NCBI GenBank assembly: GCA_949316495.1
Contig: OX439001.1
Location: 30,529,386-30,593,385, forward strand
Direction: 5' to 3'
Source: Amphiduros pacificus
Lineage: Eukaryota; Annelida; Polychaeta; Phyllodocida; Hesionidae
DNA: 64,000 bases
Below, one piece after another: positions 1 to 11,397 of this stretch (the stretch's first letter is position 1; every line of letters begins with the position of its first letter). Both the position numbers and the translations under genes were made by a program. A model generated the notes under the pieces. The model searched no databases. It worked only from the letters and a program-made list of their open reading frames with translations, and was not told the DNA's origin.

Positions 1-796
1 ATCCATTTAAATGCATTACGCAATACGAGGTCGTCATTTTAAAAAGCGGGAGTGACGGGGACAAGCTCTTATTTTTGGCGCGAAAACAAATGGAGTGTAT
101 CAACTCGCATTGAAAAATTTAATATATTGCACAACGATGGATCCCTGGCTTCTCTTCGTGTTGCCGCACATCAAATTTACTGTGTTCCGCACATCGATGT
201 ACGTGACGTCCTTGATCAAAACTGTGAACGCTGATAATTGGAATCAGTGAGAACATCCATTCATTTAACATGCATTACGCAATACTAGCGTGAAAAAAAT
301 AATAATTAAAAGCGATATAATGAATATCATTGGCTTTATAATACACAAAGAAATATTCTCCCACGTGTTGGTTTTGACGCTAAGATTAAGGACGTCACGT
401 ACATCGTATTACGTTCTACATCGTGGAGAAATTCTTGCGAAAAATAATTTGTGATAATATTGGGTAAATACCTTTATATATCATTTAAAACATATTATTT
501 CAAAATGCTTTGTTTTGACTTTGTTTTCACTGATTTCAATTATCAGCGTTCACAGTTTTGCATCTCGTCATTGTTTCCACTGCATTGAGTCGTGTCTTCC
601 CTTGTTGACAGAAATGCTTTCACACGTGGATCGATTTTAATTGCGTTTTAAATGGATTGATGGTTTTGTTCTGTTCTCGAACAATTTGTGATAATATTGG
701 GTAAATACCTTTATTTATCATTTAAAACGCAATTAAAATCGATCAGCTACATTTGATATCCGTTATTTCGAAAATACGAACATCGTATTTACATTT
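1..796. repeat. Gene-free stretch with inverted and direct repeat modules
   Basis: No coding exon is visible. Positions 193-216 are inverted at 385-406, and 217-254 are inverted at 523-560. A direct repeat containing GATAATATTGGGTAAATACC lies near 455-490 and again near 690-725. The stretch near 523-625 (TATCAGCGTTCACAGTTTTG, then a segment ending GAAATGCTTTCACAC) also occurs near 16.5-16.7 kb and 19.2-19.4 kb, so this is a copy of the dispersed composite family described at 16200-17180. It lies downstream of the visible PIGS exons, probably inside an intron of that gene. Confidence 0.6.
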
Positions 797-1030
797 TACC
801 GTATTTACTCGTGTATAAGACTGCTAAGATCTTATATCGTAAGCATATTTAAGTTTCACTTTTAAAATGACCGCCAAGTTTCAGCTGAAGCTTGAATGGT
901 AGCAGAGCCGATATCTCAAGAAAAACCAACTCGACTTATATTCGGAAATTGGTTTTTTTCAAGAAAAATAACCTCAATTTTGGGGGGTCGTCTTATACAC
1001 GAGTCGACTTATACACGAGTAAATACGGTA
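797..1030. mobile_element. Small TIR element (MITE-like), 234 bp
   Basis: The ends are inverted copies starting TACCGTATTTACTCGTG (left at 797, right ending at 1030). The outward motif is repeated twice at the right end (CTTATACACGAG). There is no coding capacity. The flanks are T-rich on both sides, so no target duplication can be read. It sits about 60 bp from the last visible PIGS exon, probably intronic. Superfamily not assigned. Confidence 0.55.
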
Positions 1031-1090
1031 ATTTTTTCAAAAGATGCTTATTCCAAAGTTCAATTTTTTTCTCTTTAGGTTGCAGCTCAC

Positions 1091-4000
1091 CTCTTTGCCG
1101 ATGTGGTCATTGATGACAATATTTCCCACTTCCTCCAGCAGCTGAATGAGAGATCGCAGTGTCAGTGTTGATGAGGCCACATTCTCAAGAGCATGACTGC
1201 GCAACCATTTATCCAGTTCCTTATGAAATAAAATTAATCGTAATCTTTATACCATTGGCAAGTAAAACTTCCCTATAATCTGAAACAAAAGAACTAGCAG
1301 GACACAGACCAGACTCAATTATAGTCTAATTCTAGTTTCTATTTTATTGCACTTATTTCATGCAAATTTTGAAGATGTTTTTGGTGCTTACCCAGTCAGA
1401 GAGCCCCTTTGTGCCTGCCTGTAGAATGGCCACCTCCTCAATTACCTGAGCCAAGAAATCAGCTTCAATTTATTTCTGTGAACTCTGATGAGTACATCAT
1501 TCTCAATAATGCAACGCAAAAAAATAAATATTTATTTTTTCATTATAATTATGTTTATAAATAATGTACCTTATTGTTAATGCCTAAAAGCAATCTGAGT
1601 TGAGAGATAAATGTCTCCATAACAATGGCCATGTCTAGCTGTGTGTGTACAGGGAGAGTGGCTCCCTCCAGTGGACTGGGTGTATTATATACCAGCAAGC
1701 CGCCCCACCGTGGGCTCAGGAAGGCATTGTTATCTGACCGCTCTCCTGAAAATATTACAGGTTATCATGTAAATATGAATTATCTGATGCTGAGATCTGA
1801 GAAAATAAGATCATAGTTTACAGGTCCATGGTGAGAGTTACCTGTTGCACGAAGTATGTACAGTGGTGACTGGTCGCGGGACGGCATGTACACCACAAAG
1901 TTCAGGTTAGGGTTGGTGGACACGTGAGAACCTGCAATAACAACACAACATCTTACTGATCACATCCACATTGCCTTGGTGCATGATGTTATGATGTGGT
2001 GGGGATAGTGATGCTATACTGACTCAGGTGTCCTTCTATGGGGTTGATGATGTGAGGCAGGTTGTCCACAGACAGCACAGAGAAGTTGCCACTCGCGTCT
2101 CGTTGTGGCCTCACACTAATACCTGTGTAGTGTAAATACTGAAAAAAAGACGACATATTAGTATTTTGTTATTTTGTAAGTTATTAACATATTGTAGATC
2201 TATTGTAGGTCTAATTTAAAGATACTGAGAGATGTACCTGTGACTTCACTTTGATCTCCGCAAATCCCTCCATTGCTTTCAGAAACTGTCTCATATAATC
2301 TGCAACAATACACCATTTAATTTTTTGTTTTAACCCCTTTTGACATAAATCATTGTTTTCATTCATTTAAATATGATCTTTGTGCAAATCTTAAGATATT
2401 AAGAAATTTCTTTTTAATTTTGTCAAGACATTTATGGGACTTTGAGGCTCATTATTTCATAATGAGGTACAGGTAAAGTGCATACTTTGTATGGCTGCTT
2501 TGATATCCCAGTGTACATCAAGGAAGTCTGGTTGTGGGTTGAATAATGAGAATGTTACCTCATAGCCTGGATGATAACGCACAGATCTCATGCTTTCTTT
2601 GTCCGTCTAGCAAAATCAGATAAATTTATTTTTCTATTATGCACTTTAAAAAATATTGAAATTTTCAAAATTATTATTTCAAAATTAGTGAAAAGAAAGT
2701 GCATATAGTTGATGGTGAGTGCTGTGACCTCCATGTGTCTGGCACCAGTAGCTGACTGTACCACTCTGTACATTGCACGCTCATCCACAAACTCCTCCCG
2801 TACAATGCTTGACACCAGTGCCACCATACTTTCCACATCTACAACAAGAGAATACAACTTGGTGGAATCTCAGCTCATAGTGTCTGTAAGACATCAGCAT
2901 ATAGAGCCTTAGACATTCACATTTATAGATAAGAACAATATTTGTCACAATATTTGCTCAATTCTGTTCATTTGTGATATGTTTGATAGTAACATGGTTA
3001 AATTGGTTATCACACTGGTGAAATGCTGATTAGCACCCTTCTACTTTGAAAACAAGTAAAAAAGTATAGTTGAAGTGGAATACCACAACTCCAATTTTCC
3101 AAGGGTCAAAATGTTGACTGATATTCAATCTGCACTCAAATTATTTCATTATTTATCATCATGACACACTGTCATCACTGAATGCAGAATGGACCAAAAT
3201 GATGCACTCAATGGTAAACTCAAAGATCCTCAAGTAGAATATTAAATGTGCTAACCTTTGTGATCCTTGATGTAGGCTAGTCTATGGATTCCCAATGTTG
3301 CCTGGGACACCACCAATGCCGAATCACTAGGCAGTATGATTATGTAGTATCTGCCATATTCCTTTAACAGTTGTTGTTGTGATAACTTCTCATCAAGGTC
3401 TGCAATAAATTCCAAACAGATTACTTTGTCAAGAAAGTCACTGGTGGCAAAGACATGAATTTCTTGATGAAATTCATGTTATAAAAATATATTATAAATT
3501 ATCATCTGAAAAATAAATTCCACACCATAACTTTTTACCTTCAATGGACTTTGCCTGTTTCAGTGCAAGTTTTTCCTCATCATATGCTTTACGTATGTTT
3601 CCTCTATAGATGACTGGCACATTGCCTTCCCCAAAAGGAACTGCAAACATACATCATAACCGTAAACAAACTCTCAACAAATATGTCTCCACTTCCTGCA
3701 ATAAACAAATGCACTTATTTGACATCACAGACTGAACTGAGCACATGAAGCTATCAAATACATTATTTTTTTCTGCTTTATTGCTGTAATTAAGGAAAAC
3801 AGAGGCCATATTATTTCCTATATTTTCTAATTTATTTTAATTGATTTACTCTTAACTGCAAAACCATTAAAAAGCAAATTTCTCAGGATTCAAATTAACA
3901 CAAACATAAGCCAATGACTGAGAGCTGTGCTGACCATTATCTCTTATAATGTCTTTGAACATTTGCCTGAAATACCTGAATATTGCTTGATGAATAAACA

Positions 4001-5353
4001 TTTTAGAATTTACCCAGCTCAAGAACATGTGGTGAAGACACTGTTACCAATTAAGGCCGACTTGATACAAAACAAATTGTTTTATTCCAGAGGTTTCAAA
4101 CTGCGGCTATATTCAGATTAGTAGAATGAGGCAAAAGGTGCTCCAGTTGCTTATAAATGCATGTGTTAAATATTTTACAGTTTGCCAATGTATTGTCTAA
4201 AAATCATTAAAATATGAAAAAAATATCTAAGCCTTATGGAAAATAGATAAAATTCATCTCTTGACAATACTACAGCTTACCTATGAATATTCCCAAAATC
4301 ACTCAGTAGTTTCAAGAGGAGGAGATCGAGCCTGGCGGACAGACATAATGACACAAAAATCCTCTCCCCTCATCACATTTATAAGCTATACTGACATAGT
4401 TATCACAGCTAAAAACAAGAGCAGGAGTATCATTTATGTTTGGGACCCTTGTATTTTTGTGCAATATGCATTTGAAAATTTAAAACTGAAATTTACTCAC
4501 CAACATTTTCAAATGTATTTTGTAATATCCTTCCCAAGTGAACACAGTTGTCTGGTGTCCAGGACTCCTCGAGTACAATCACTGTAAAGTACACTTTGTA
4601 CTCCAACTGCAAATACATTAATTAAGTCATCAAACAAGGCTTTGGTTTCAAGCATCTAACAATGATTTAAACTTGACAAAGACTTGTCCCGAAAACAATT
4701 ATGCGGTGATTGAGGGGAGTCTTTTGTTAAATTTAATTTCCTGTTTTGATCCATCTCATTAAAGTTTTGAATAGTTTTTAATTTTTTTTAAATTTTAAAA
4801 TCATCAAATATCCGGGAATCATTTATGACATTTTTGTTGGGTCTAATTGTTGGTTTTTTTACATGATGTTACCTTGTAGGTAGACAATTGTTGGATATGG
4901 GAATATGGGAGTTGCACCCTGTACACCTCTGTTGTCTTCCACCATAATGGAACGCCAAGGACGATACAAACAAATCCAACACCAAGTGCTGCATAACTCT
5001 GTGTTGCCTTCTCTGCAATCATCAGTTAATCACATTAATATAAACTTGACTTGCATATGTGTGACTTTTAATCTGTTTACATGCTTCAAAATATGTGCAT
5101 TCAACCTTGGTCTTTACATAACTCATTTCTCCCAAGACAGGTACCAGAGAAGTTTACAAAGTTGATGTGCTCATTTCTCACCTAGCTTGACCATAAAATG
5201 TTTATTAAACAATTTACATAAAGACTCAGTAAATCAAATCTGTTTCAGTATTTGTCCAAATTAATGCAGTAGAATATTTCCATAAATTTGTTGTGAAATA
5301 GGCGGGGAATAACACCTGAAACTATAGAGAGCAAATTTACCTGACAAAAGCAT
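1091..5353 (-). CDS. PIGS: GPI transamidase subunit PIG-S (13 exons visible, C-terminus beyond left edge)
   Basis: PIG-S (yeast Gpi17) is an ER-membrane subunit of the GPI transamidase, which cleaves a C-terminal peptide from proteins and attaches the GPI anchor. Exons, in transcription order: 5353-5341, 5012-4873, 4606-4501, 3640-3539, 3399-3256, 2838-2729, 2606-2486, 2299-2238, 2138-2024, 1931-1842, 1745-1570, 1445-1392, 1219-1091. The frame stays open across all joins, 1362 nt or 454 codons. Landmarks match the vertebrate protein: an N-terminal membrane segment followed by [11 protein letters not shown] and [67 protein letters not shown]. About 100 residues including the second membrane segment should lie to the left. 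Donors are GT; two (after 2024 and 2729) are weak. The first exon (13 coding nt, ATG at 5353) is tentative: phase fits and an upstream in-frame TAA supports it, but it is very short. No sign of decay. Confidence 0.93.
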
Positions 5354-5889
5354 GCTGAAAGTGCAACATTACACTCAGAGTTAAGGTGGGACCATTCCAG
5401 TTGTTGACAATTGTATTGACCAATAAAGGACTAGCCTCTTCAAATTTACTTAACTGGCAGGCTGCTAGGTCTTTTCTGGAATCGTGCATATGCAAACTAA
5501 TTTAAGAAATTCAAAACCATGCTTATTTAATGTGCCTAAATAAGTTCTAGGTTCAAAACTTCATGATTCACGATCTGACATCATTACCACGATTACATTG
5601 ATTACATTGGAGAAAGTTACAAAATAATGTCATATAGTTGAAACAATACGGATATTAACGTCTTGAATGTTAGTTGTATTTCTCTTTTCTTGGGTTTGTT
5701 TTCTCTTAGTAATTTGAGGTGGAAATCCAAATATGATTTAAAAAACATAAGAAATAGAAAGCTGAAGTGTTATTCAAATAATGTAAAAAAAATCCAGAAG
5801 TCCAAATTGTTTTTTCATCATGTTCGGCTGTGGTAAAGAATAGTGCCATGGCAGGTTTCAATCTTTTTTTTTTTTAATGATTAGATTTT
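5354..5889. other. Upstream flank of PIGS, nothing recognised
   Basis: AT-rich DNA upstream of the proposed PIGS start. I see no open frame of note, no TATA box I would defend, and no repeat shared with the rest of the window. The PIGS promoter should be here or just beyond it. Confidence 0.5.
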
Positions 5890-6922
5890 AGGGAGTTTTA
5901 AGAATGACACTTGACTGACATTGGCGGGAATCAGTTTGGGTATATTAGCAGGTCCAGAAATGGATGAATAAACATTTTATATCTTCTTATTTACATAACT
6001 CTTTATAAGATTTGTGAGCATGAATATGCAAGAACAGTATTAATCAATTGTACAGAAAAGAGACTGGTAAGAACCCCATTTTGACAAATGTAGAACCCTG
6101 GACCTGCCACTGATGCCTTTCACGCAATGCCCGTGTGACGTCACACTCTAACAGACTACTTTGGGTTGAAAGCGCCAATTGGCAAACTCGTCACGTGCCA
6201 AATACAACAAGCCCACTGGAACTGCACAATTAAAATCGGAAGTGCACAAAAAACTCTCTAAAATTCAATCATTGAAAAAAACAAGATGGAAACTGATTTA
6301 TACAAATCATATTGTCTTGCGCTCGGTAGGAATTGTGGCCCAGTAAGAATTCCTACATTGTGCAACTTTCTTGAGTGGGAATTCCTATTTTGCGCAAAAA
6401 AGTAGGAATTGCCTTTTCATAGATTTTAAGTTATGTTAATCAAAAAGATACCTTAAGTCTATCAATACAATTAATATATAACTAATATCTTGTATTTTTT
6501 TTAAATGGTGTTGGGACACTTCCTTTGGCTTAATTGGATGTTTAACCGCAAGTCATACATTTCCATATGCACAAATAAAATCCTGAAAATGATCTATTAC
6601 GGCTTATTGCATTCGGCACGTTGCGCGTTTGATAAATGGCGCGTTCAACACAGAGTGACTTGTATCAGTGTGACGTCACAGAAGGACAGTGTGTGAAAGG
6701 CATCAGTGGCAGGTCCAGGGTTTTACATTTGTTAAAATGGGGTACACTACAGTATCTTTTCTGTACAAGTATTTATTATTTTTTTGGCATATTCGTGTTC
6801 ACAAATATCATACAAAGTCCTATAAGAAGAAGAAATGCCAAATGATATAAATTGTGAAATTTGTTAAATTACAAAAGCTGATTCCCGCCAAATTCAGTGA
6901 AGTGTCATTTTTAAAACTTGCA
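5890..6922. mobile_element. Foldback element with arms of about 260 bp
   Basis: The left arm (about 5890-6180) reappears in inverted form at about 6630-6922. Shared landmarks are GGCGGGAATCAG near the outer ends, GGCAGGTCCAGGG in the middle and GTGTGACGTCA near the inner ends. The arms are clearly diverged with small indels, so the element is old. No protein is encoded. The centre holds a copy of a short palindromic repeat (6314-6412) and of an 80-bp dispersed repeat (6219-6296) that also occurs at 54177-54250. Confidence 0.65.
6314..6412 (-). repeat. Short palindromic GTAGGAAT repeat, copy 1
   Basis: About 100 bp rich in GTAGGAATTCCTAC-type palindromes and TTGCGCAA blocks. It matches the copies at 10758-10860 (same orientation) and 15059-15165 (opposite orientation) from a CTTGCGC edge to a GTAGGAATTG edge. 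Its core ATTCCTACATTGTGCAAC is the same as the core of the 93-bp satellite at 11398-12618. Confidence 0.6.
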
Positions 6923-7110
6923 AATGGTTGGGTTTTATGATTTAAATCCAAGTTTGATGTTATCTAGTATGTACATACAAACATTTCTATTCAAACATTT
7001 TGATCCCAAAAGCCCCCAAAAATACCAGAACTGACACAACGCGCATAACTGACACAACGCGCATAAACGCGCACTACGCGCCGAATGCAATAAGCCATCT
7101 ATTACAGAGT
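6587..7110. repeat. Inverted repeat pair around a 500-bp spacer
   Basis: The segment GGCTTATTGCATTCGGC with flanking bases at about 6587-6640 is inverted at about 7060-7110, where GACACAACGCGCATAA is also tandemly doubled (7032-7062). The pair overlaps the right arm of the foldback element at 5890-6922, so one of the two was inserted into or beside the other. Confidence 0.5.
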
Positions 7111-7201
7111 ACAGGTGTACTTGAAAATGGAACTGCAGCTCTGTTGTCACCCGCAGGTCAGTTGTCGTCAGCTCTAGTCCTATATAAACTCTTCGGTAAC
7201 A

Positions 7202-8523
7202 AGTGAAGTCAGCCCCTAAGTGAAGTCGGCCCCTGAGAGAAGTCGGCACCTAGGAGAAGTCGGCCCCCAGATTTAGGTGGCTAGATTATCTACAGTGACC
7301 GGCAGTTTGATCCGGAAATTTCCATGTTTTTCACTCCTGATTTTCACAAAACCTTTCATAACTGAATAAAAACTGCTCACATCAATAGAAGATCGTCTAC
7401 TTTAAAGGCCTGTGAAGTAAAAATGAAATCTGTTCAATATTTATAGAACTAGCGGGAAATTCATGCATTCAGTGAACCTACAGATTGTCCAAGTTTACAT
7501 TCAGTTATACGGTGATGTTGGTTACGTCACCACTTCTGACATCATTTGACAGTGATGCGATCTTTCGTGCCGTGAAAACAAATAAACACTTTGGACGTTT
7601 TGAAAGGCATTGGATTTACAAGATGACGTGTGAGGTACAATATTCAGCTCAATTGCAATTATACCCAAAGCCATCGGTAAAATAGACTTGAAATCCACTG
7701 TTTCTAGAAACACGGTGCACTGCCCATCATATTGAAGTTTCCCTAGTAAATGAACTCGACCTCCGGCAATTGACTGTTGCAGTTCTGACCCATGCCACTA
7801 TCTTTCCCAGTCATAATGTCTAAAAATGCAAATCCATGTGCATTCTGTAGTGTTTTTTCTCCAGTTTTTTACCCGATATCAAACTTGACAACGAGAAATG
7901 GCATTTAGGAGAGTCCAAGTGATGAAGTCATGGAAACGCAAAGGGAGAATCTTCATATGACGTCAGAAGGACCACAACGTTGTGGAGACTGTTGCTGTCA
8001 CTCCTGTGAATAAACTGACCCACTTTCACGTCTTTGTGCAAACTCGTAAACAATGGCGAAACGATGCGGAGATGAAGAAATAACAAAGAAATTTTTTCAA
8101 ACGGGGATGACATCTTAAGTTGATTTAAACAGTACACAATTCTTTGATTGTTAGTTGCCGGAAGTCGAGTTCTTACAGAGTCGAGACTTAAATTGGATGG
8201 GCAGTGCATGGTATTTCTAAAATCAAAGGATTTCAAGTCTATTTTGACGCTGTCTTTGGGTATAGTACAGCACAGTTTTACTCGATATTTGACCGAGTTA
8301 AAAATGTCCGAGTTTCAACTGCCAGTTTCTGACAGTTGCCAGTCACTGTAGTTACCGGAAGAAAATTAACGGCTACCGAGGGTCCCTAGGGTAAGTCTTA
8401 GGGTCAAATAGCCTTCTCGAAGGAGTTTTGAATCATTACAGAGTGACCGGGGCCGGCTTTTCTTGGGGGCCGACTTCACCTACTAACTGTGGGGCAGACT
8501 TCACTTGGGGGCCGACTTCACTG
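7202..8523. mobile_element. Foldback element with terminal AAGTCGGCCCC repeats, about 1.3 kb
   Basis: Both ends carry several tandem-like copies of GTGAAGTCGGCCCC, pointing outward from opposite sides (7202-7272 and 8450-8523). Inside, about 7590-7770 is inverted at about 8150-8330 (shared GATTTCAAGTCTATTTT, GATGGGCAGTGCA, GGTCGAGTTC). No protein is encoded. A diverged relative of the interior lies at 30445-30860, so this is a dispersed family. Confidence 0.6.
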
Positions 8524-8554
8524 GTATTCAACTCTTCATCCAGAAATTTGGATT

Positions 8555-8660
8555 TATGACTTTGATATTCTCCTTCCCGAAAGTCCCCAATTATCACTCG
8601 CACATAGGTGGCGCTACGAATTTCGTGTGGGTCAATAACTGACAGCTGATAAGAAAAAGG
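8555..8660 (+). repeat. Dispersed repeat, inverted copy at 16010-16110
   Basis: About 100 bp containing CCCAATTATC, CACATAGGTGGCGCTACGAA and ACTGACAGCTGATAA. It is found in reverse complement at 16010-16110 with only scattered differences. No coding content. Confidence 0.65.
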
Positions 8661-8812
8661 GAACTATCTGTGTTATTCTGTGATCGGTATGATCATGGGA
8701 AATGCGTTGTCATTTCCTGTGGGTTGTAATTGTTTTTTTCTGTGGGCAAAATGGTTCAAGCAACTGACGCCACTGTGGAGTGTTCATCGTGTGCATGCGC
8801 TATAGACTGGTC

Positions 8813-8866
8813 TCCCGCCGAGTGTCAAGAACATCGTGTGGATACACAGAGGGTGGCACCAGTCTA
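8813..8866. mobile_element. Micro-MITE, 54 bp, with perfect 9-bp target duplication
   Basis: The ends are TAGACTGGT and ACCAGTCTA (9-bp perfect TIR). The identical 9-mer CATGCGCTA lies directly on both sides (8804-8812 and 8867-8875). The interior CCGCCGAGTGTCAAGAACATC is shared with copies at 17461-17526, 17707-17766 and a remnant at 20815. A 9-bp duplication is typical of Mutator-like (MULE) transposases. Confidence 0.8.
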
Positions 8867-8875
8867 CATGCGCTA

Positions 8876-9389
8876 GCGTATGAATATGTTCATGTAACAA
8901 GTAAACAAAGATAAAGAAGTGCATGATGACAAAAAGTGGAAGACGGCAATATCGTCATCGCCCGTCGATGTGCGAAATTATCAGTTCACATTGCTTAGTA
9001 ATGTTATCATGAAATGTAAATCATGATATCATGATAACTTGTAAACAAAGATTACGAAGTGAGTGATGACAAAATGCTCATCTACAAATTTACTGGATTG
9101 GCAAAGCCATCCCGCCGAAATGACAACATCATTATTTGTTGTAATTTTTGTTTTGTTTGTTGTCAATTTTGTTCTGTTTGTTGTCAATTTTGGTTTGTTA
9201 TTTTTTTCTCATCCGTGTTACATGTGGATCACCACTTTTTCTTGTTTATCTGTATTAAAATTCCACGAGGAATCTAAATATGTTGGTTATGTATTGCCCT
9301 GTACAATATTTGTTATCGTAAATGATCGTTAATATCGCTCATTATGCCTAACACTTGGCAGAGCCACCAGCAGTGAGTGGAAACCACAC
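8876..9389. repeat. Gene-free stretch with one dispersed repeat
   Basis: Positions 9256-9335 (CCACGAGGAATCTAAATATG onward) recur in the same orientation at 15548-15635 with few differences. TTTTGTTTGTTGTCAA-type short repeats lie at 9150-9190. Short open frames here have no recognisable content. Confidence 0.5.
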
Positions 9390-10745
9390 AGGCACAATTG
9401 AAGCATAAGCTGCCAAGCAATGGAGTATCATTCATATCGTTTGCAATTACGGCAGTTATTTGCGAGTCCAAAACAAATTAAAATCAACAGAATATATATA
9501 AAACTGTCTTCCTCTTGTTTTCTTTAAAACTATGATGAACATCTTGTATCCTTTGCAATTAGGGCAGTCATTTTCGGGGCCAAAACGAAGTAAAATCTAC
9601 CAAATACATATATTACTGTCTTCTTCTTGTTATCACAATTTCAGACATATAAAAAACATTTCTGTAAGTGTAATATTAGCCAAGATATTAATGTGAAATC
9701 TATATAGACTATTCTTTTGATGTGTAGACTATTCTTTTGATATATGGACTTTGTTCCATGGTCATCAAACATCTTTAAAACATTTTACTTTCTCAATAAA
9801 AAAATCTTAATTGTTTATTTTTTATTTGTGCTATGGTTAAGATCAAAGGGCACGAAAGGGTCACAAAATACCCTTTGTGTTCAGTGAAGCCACCCCTAAG
9901 ATATCTTGCGTATTTGGATAGTGCCAGAAGCCAACCCTAAGACAGATTGCAAACGTGCTGGAAATGATGAAGCCACACCTAAGATAGAACCTTTGGAAGC
10001 CACCCCTAAAGCCTCCTTCAAAATCCTTGTAATGTAAGGCTAAATCTGCAATCAAAGGTTATTCTGTTATTGTTTCCACAGCTCCGCCCATCCAACCCAT
10101 GCAGTCTTTGATGTCTTCCCATTTGACAATAATATTCTGCAAAAAAAATCTGTTATTGTCAGATAAGATATTTTTCACATATGATTAAAATTTTTCCGAA
10201 AATGCCGTAATTACCAACGATATGACAGATCTCATTAATCACTCAACAAATGATATACTTATCAAAATTATTTTAACAGTTCTGGAATCGTGAGAATGAA
10301 CGTAAGAACCATTTTATTTTTTTAACAATGCGGAATATGACACTAGAAAACGAATTACATATTAGTATTAGTAAATTAGTATTTCTGAAATCGTGAGAAC
10401 AAGAAGACAATCATATATGATTTACATAATTTTTAGTGTTATTTCATCCTGGTTCACATTCATATCTCTGCCAATAATATGCTTACAGAAATCATTTAAA
10501 TATGTCTGAAATCGTGAGAACAAGAGGAAGACAGTTATGTGTTTTGTAGATTGTACAAAGTTTTGGCCCCCAAAATGACTGCTGTAATTGTGAACAATTA
10601 TATGTTTTACATAAATTTTATTGTTTTTACATCCTGGTTCACATTTGGGTAAGCCACATTTGTATCTCTGCCAATAATACGCTTTCAGAAATGATTTAAA
10701 TATGTCTGAAATCGTGAGAATAAGAGGAAGACAGTTATATATGTG
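9390..10745. repeat. Composite dispersed family: 190-bp modules in both orientations
   Basis: Units of about 190 bp contain GGCAGTCATTTTCGGGGCCA, a run like AAATCTACAAAATACATATA, CTTCCTCTTGTTCTCACGAT and CCGAGATATTAATGTGAAAT. About two units run forward at 9440-9720; about two and a half run in reverse at 10200-10745. The piece at 10040-10120 matches the non-tandem module of the same family (GTTTCCACAG and neighbours). At 9890-10015 a short tandem block repeats a TAAGCCACCCC-like word. No genes. Confidence 0.6.
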
Positions 10746-10757
10746 TTTAGTAGATTG

Positions 10758-10860
10758 TACTGTCATGCGCAAAGTAGGAATCTTGCGCGATGTAGGAATG
10801 ATTCCTACATTGCGCAACCAGAAGTAGGAATTCCTACCTAGCGCAAATAAGTAGGAATAC
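10758..10860 (-). repeat. Short palindromic GTAGGAAT repeat, copy 2
   Basis: Same family as 6314-6412 and 15059-15165, with alternating GTAGGAAT/ATTCCTAC and GCGCAA blocks. As at copy 3, it abuts a 190-bp module of the composite family at its GACAGTAC edge. Confidence 0.65.
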
Positions 10861-11397
10861 AAATATCATGTATCATGAAAGAAATACACTTAACTGAAAT
10901 TATCTCCTTAGCTTGGTTTGGTTTGTTGGACACTCAGGTCATGGCCTGTGTGCTGATCGAGTCGGTGAAAGTGTCTAATTATCGCTCGTGGGGAGTTAAA
11001 TTATGTGTGTGAACTTTGTTACTTATTCACTATTCACAGTTCATTTTTCAATTTTTTTCCTAAATTTGTCAACATGTCAGATTTTCAAAATTATGTTCCA
11101 AATATCACCGTGGTGGATTTTGTGCCATATTATGTGAAAGGAAATTATAAAAATTATAAAAACCAAAATATAATTTAAACAAGGGGGAAAAAAGTGCTGG
11201 TCAATTCAAAATTCACCAAATTTGGTATATGGGTTAAGGAGGGTCCCATAATGTTATTTGTAAAGTGTTTCCCCGGCGCTAACTTTTTAATTTCAATAAT
11301 TAAATAAAATAAATCCTAATATTCCAAGTGAAAACTGGCGCAGGTCGATTCAAAGTTCACCAAATTTGGTATACGGGTAAAAGAGGGTCCCGTAATG
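10861..11397. other. Spacer before the 93-bp satellite, nothing recognised
   Basis: AT-rich with no supported gene. A segment near 11205-11255 (TCAAAATTCACCAAATTTGG, GGGTCCCATAATG) is repeated near 11345-11396 just before the satellite. Confidence 0.5.
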
